Below are positions 43,912 through 46,985 of a stretch of 46,985 nucleotides of DNA, one piece after another. The stretch comes from Circinella minor. Taxonomy: Eukaryota; Mucoromycota; Mucoromycetes; Mucorales; Lichtheimiaceae. A program made the position numbers and the translations under genes. The notes below the pieces were generated by a model, which saw only the letters and a program-made list of their open reading frames with translations, did no database searches and was not told the origin of the DNA. Position 1 is the stretch's first letter. The number at the start of each line of letters is the position of its first letter. Location of the stretch: NCBI GenBank assembly GCA_016758965.1, contig JAEPRB010000287.1, forward strand, positions 1-46,985, given 5' to 3'.

Positions 43912-45281
43912 TTGTTGATTTGGAAGAGTTCTCCTCAACTGTCAAAGTTCTTTTAATGTTTCTAACGAAATGAAAAAAAAAGTTGGGGTAAGTAAAAAAA
44001 AAAAAAAATTGTTTCACAACAACACACCTAATTTATTTTAGCGGAGATGCTCAAAACATTTTTATTCCTTATTATGCTGTTCATCGATTTTTAATGCATT
44101 ATATCAATCATGTCATGAGATACAATAAAAATGCCAAATTGTGGGGCATTCACAGGGCGAAGATATTTTAAGGTTATTATATAATCTAAAATCATAAAAG
44201 ACAAAAATAGTAATGTTACTTGTTATTATTTATATATACAAGTTTATGCCAGCAAAATTTTGTACTGGTTTAAAAAATCACTCATTTTAATAATAGCATA
44301 CCTAAATGCCGTTAAAGTATGTATGCATATATATATGTTAGTAGTGACTGATAAGTACAGCAAAGAAAATAAAATTAGAGTGTGCGAGTTTTACCATAAT
44401 ATTAGTCAAATCAGAAAAACCTAAGATATGGTGCTATAACTATATAGGTCTGTATCTGTAATGATTTATACCGTGATATAATGAGAAATCCAGTATATCT
44501 TCTAGTACGTACAATGTTATATGTTTTTTTTAAGAAGCAAGAAAAAAAGCTACTATTCAACTTGAAGAACAAGTTATACATTTTTACTTTTCAATTGTAC
44601 ATACAATACCTAAGAGAAAAAAGGCTGTAATTATTTGCTATAATTTATCTATTATGTTATCTAAAAAATGTACTGAGAAGGTATTATTTATAAATTACAG
44701 CTAAAAACTTAATATTTTCCCTAAGCATAAAGTCTCGTAACCTCATTCTAAGACTTTTTTTTTGTAAATTCAGACGTAATATTCCAGAATATTATAACTC
44801 CCACAACCCAAATTCCTATTCTATTTCATATAATTTATAATCCAAATACCATTATATAGTATATTATTTCTTAAGGGTACCAACGCAACAAACTTGGAGC
44901 TTAATATCAATGGGGGGCAATATAATTCATTGAATGTTAAGTACGATTCTCATTATGCATGGATATATACTTTTTTAAAACTGTTTGCATATTTGACTCA
45001 CTTTCGCATTTTTTTTTTTTTTACAAAAAACAGGAACGGTACCATATCAACTACAATAGCACCAACAGGCGTCGTTTCAGCTAACCAAATCTCACTCCCA
45101 TCTGCTTTATTTTTCCATCATGCACCACTTTACTAATTAACAAAGATTTTTCTATTTTTTTTAACAATTGCTGATGGTCTACGATCATGTTTAGTGATCT
45201 GTTGACATAACAACCACCAAGGCTCCCAGGTTCAAGCAATAAGGTCCAAGATTTAAAGACACACACACATTAATTCCATCC
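43912..45281. other. AT-rich intergenic region, no gene seen
   Basis: Upstream of the acyltransferase there are A-runs and a pyrimidine-rich leader. Further right only chance frames occur (for example 44894-45136). No RNA gene recognised. Confidence 0.5.
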
Positions 45282-46624
45282 ATGTCTGATATTGACAAGC
45301 AGGGAAAAAATGAGGAAATTATTGGGTCAAAACGATTGAATGATGTTTTATTGGTAAGAATAAACAGAACATTTTCTATTTAGTTCGATGGCCTTATCAC
45401 TACTGTTGCTTACTATTTTTTGTATTCGTTGTTCTTTGTCTCTTTTAGAACTTGGATGATAGCTTTGACAAGCATAAACGTCGACGCTATGTCATCAATT
45501 ATATGGTGGATGTTTCTCGAACTTGGAAACCTCAAACACATTGGAAAATTGGGACACTCGACATCACCAAAAAATTTCAACAGTTTCGAAGTTGATCAAT
45601 CTTTCTTTCCGATGCTAAACAGAATTTATCAGACAACCGTGTATTATCATTAAGTAATGTATTTGTAATTACTCCATATCAATCGACTTCATGTTTACAT
45701 CGATTTGAGCCAAACGTTTACAAAGCAATCATCAAAGATATCAAGCGATAAAAACTCTGACCAAATTTACCATTTCCTATACGAACCTGGTGTGGTATGA
45801 TAAATCAGATGATTAGTCGAAATAATAGTCTTCTGGTAAGGAAACTATATGCACTAGTACGTAATTTTGGGAATGCTTCGGACACTGCTTTTAAAGAAGA
45901 AAATTATGATGACGAAGATCAAAAAACCAAAGAAAAAGAAGATGACGATAATAACGCACATATCAACAACGAAGAGATTAATGATTTTCTGTTGACAACA
46001 AACATACTCTATAACCTCATTGGAACGTTTCAAAACTGGATGTCGGGCTGTTTCTTTGGATCAGCATTCATTGCACAAATATGTGTCTCCCTTTATTCAA
46101 CCAATATTTCGGCGGATCTCTGTCCATGCACGACTGGGAGAAACACACGTCAATGGTAAATCAGATTCATTATGAGCAGACTGTGTCGGCTCTTATCAAG
46201 CAACAACTGGCGACAAATTCGACATTTTGGCGTGTGAGGTCAAACCAGGTAAAAAAAAGCATTTATTTCCCAAGAGCAGTCCGATTTTGTGAAATTAGGA
46301 AAAAAAATGAAAGAAATGTTGGATGCGTTATTAGACTATGGTGTAAAATCGTCTCTTGTAACTGGTATTTTAATTGAAGGTAAAAATATGACCACATATA
46401 CAATGCGGTGAACAGAACAAGGCTGTTACATATTATATGAGCATGGAACGTTCTCGCTTTTGCCACAAGATGTTCACAGAGTTCCTACAATACTTGAACA
46501 TTTAATTCAATTAGCAAACTTACTTAAAGATACAACAAGAAAATTTGGTGAATGTTCACTTTCTGATGAACCATCTCAAGGAGAAGTGGATTGGAAACAG
46601 GTTTCAGCTGGAACTTCACTTTGA
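45282..46624 (+). pseudogene. Decayed gene of unknown family
   Basis: An ATG at 45282 opens MSDIDKQGKNEEIIGSKRLN and more, and a clean intron (45354-45448, GTAAGA...TTTTAG) joins in phase to NLDDSFDKHKRRRYVINYMV. The same frame continues past TGA (45590), TAA (45748) and TGA (45757), all explicable as CGA or CAA changed by C-to-T, to an acidic segment (about 45895-45990). Near 46090 the phase changes, giving DWEKHTSMVNQIHYEQTVSA, then KFDILACEVKPGKKKHLFPK, and after another shift near 46283 MKEMLDALLDYGVKSSLVTG with a TGA at 46409, ending at 46624. The KFDILACEVKP and later GILIEGKNMTTYTM parts recall a repeated uncharacterised gene family of Mucorales, from memory. Its function is unknown. 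Confidence 0.55.
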
Positions 46625-46870
46625 ACAAACGAGAAAAGATAAAAGAAAAAATTGTACCAAAGCCATCACCACACATTGATCATTACACCTATCCTTTTTT
46701 TTTTTTGCATTATTAATAACAGCCAAAGTCGTCATTTTATTATCGCTACCAATGTTAACAAAACACATTTTTCAATTATTTTTTCCAACTTGATTATCTA
46801 TATATTCTTTCGAAATAATCCATTTAATAACTAATCCATCACAACTGCCATTTTTATTAGAGAATTACTA
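46625..46870. other. Short AT-rich spacer
   Basis: Sequence between the decayed gene and the inverted motif array. No gene seen. Confidence 0.5.
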
Positions 46871-46970
46871 CATGGGCTACAAAAATTTAAAGTCAGAACC
46901 ACATGGGCTACAAAATCATAGGTATGTTAGTAACTTGTAGCCCATCTCGTCTCTATTTTTTTGTAGCCCA
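46871..46970. repeat. Array of direct and inverted GGGCTACAA motifs
   Basis: CATGGGCTACAAAA occurs at 46871-46884 and again at about 46902-46915. Its complement TTGTAGCCCA occurs at 46935-46944 and 46961-46970, each followed by (T/C)CTCGTCT. The two direct copies can pair with the two inverted copies as a hairpin, or they mark the ends of a repeat element that continues beyond the window. Confidence 0.7.
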
Positions 46971-46985
46971 CCTCGTCTAATTTTT

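Noticed and set aside
43912..43938. Nine extra codons at the start of the acyltransferase
   Set aside because: They would start at TTG. The first ATG is at 43911, and no upstream exon with a valid donor was seen.
1..46985. tRNA, rRNA, CRISPR array or bacterial-type operon
   Set aside because: I looked for B-box-like motifs, rRNA-like conserved stretches and regularly spaced repeats on both strands and found none that holds up. A covariance-model search would be the decisive test.

Overview
The window looks like nuclear DNA of an early-diverging filamentous fungus, most likely Mucoromycota (Mucorales-like). It is AT-rich. Genes have many short introns (about 70-140 nt, GTAAG/GTATG...YAG). Host genes have clear fungal or opisthokont relatives: Ctf4, Vti1, a MEF2-type MADS factor, a SCT1/GPT2-type acyltransferase, a Zn2Cys6 factor and a P450. 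Exon models were built by hand from splice sites and reading-frame continuity, and in every case the exon lengths sum to an open frame.

Positions 1-14350 are a nest of transposable elements. A minus-strand Ty3/gypsy element (A; Gag-protease, PBS and LTR visible, the rest left of the window) abuts and probably interrupts a second, plus-strand Ty3/gypsy element (B; protease-RT-RNase H-integrase). The 3' LTR of B is split by a Tc1/mariner-like DNA transposon whose inverted repeats carry arrays of a 23-bp unit. The 3' edge of B lies in an older spliced gene remnant (7670-8253). Next is a LINE (ORF1, then endonuclease-RT ORF2) that appears to sit inside a small inverted-repeat element of about 750 bp (8523-14348). 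The retroelement reading frames carry many stops that are all explicable as C-to-T changes in the sense strand, whereas the DNA transposon has only one frameshift.

Positions 14350-17430 are gene-poor DNA with decayed remnants: a Gly/Arg-rich tail, a duplicated 88-bp coding-like segment and a GC-rich hairpin.

Positions 17430-43911 are the host gene region. Minus strand: a protein with two tandem zinc clusters, Ctf4/AND-1 (replisome hub), a small secreted protein, Vti1 (SNARE), a cytochrome P450 and a glycerol-3-phosphate acyltransferase. Plus strand: a small RRM-like, probably mitochondrial protein, a SpoU/MRM3-like rRNA methyltransferase and a MEF2-type transcription factor. They do not form one pathway. 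RRM/VTI1 and MEF2/acyltransferase are convergent pairs. Between them lie AT-rich intergenic stretches of up to 3.9 kb in which I see no gene.

Positions 43912-46985 hold a decayed plus-strand gene of unknown family and, at the right edge, an array of short direct and inverted GGGCTACAA motifs that may be the edge of another repeat. I found no tRNA, rRNA, CRISPR array or bacterial-type operon.
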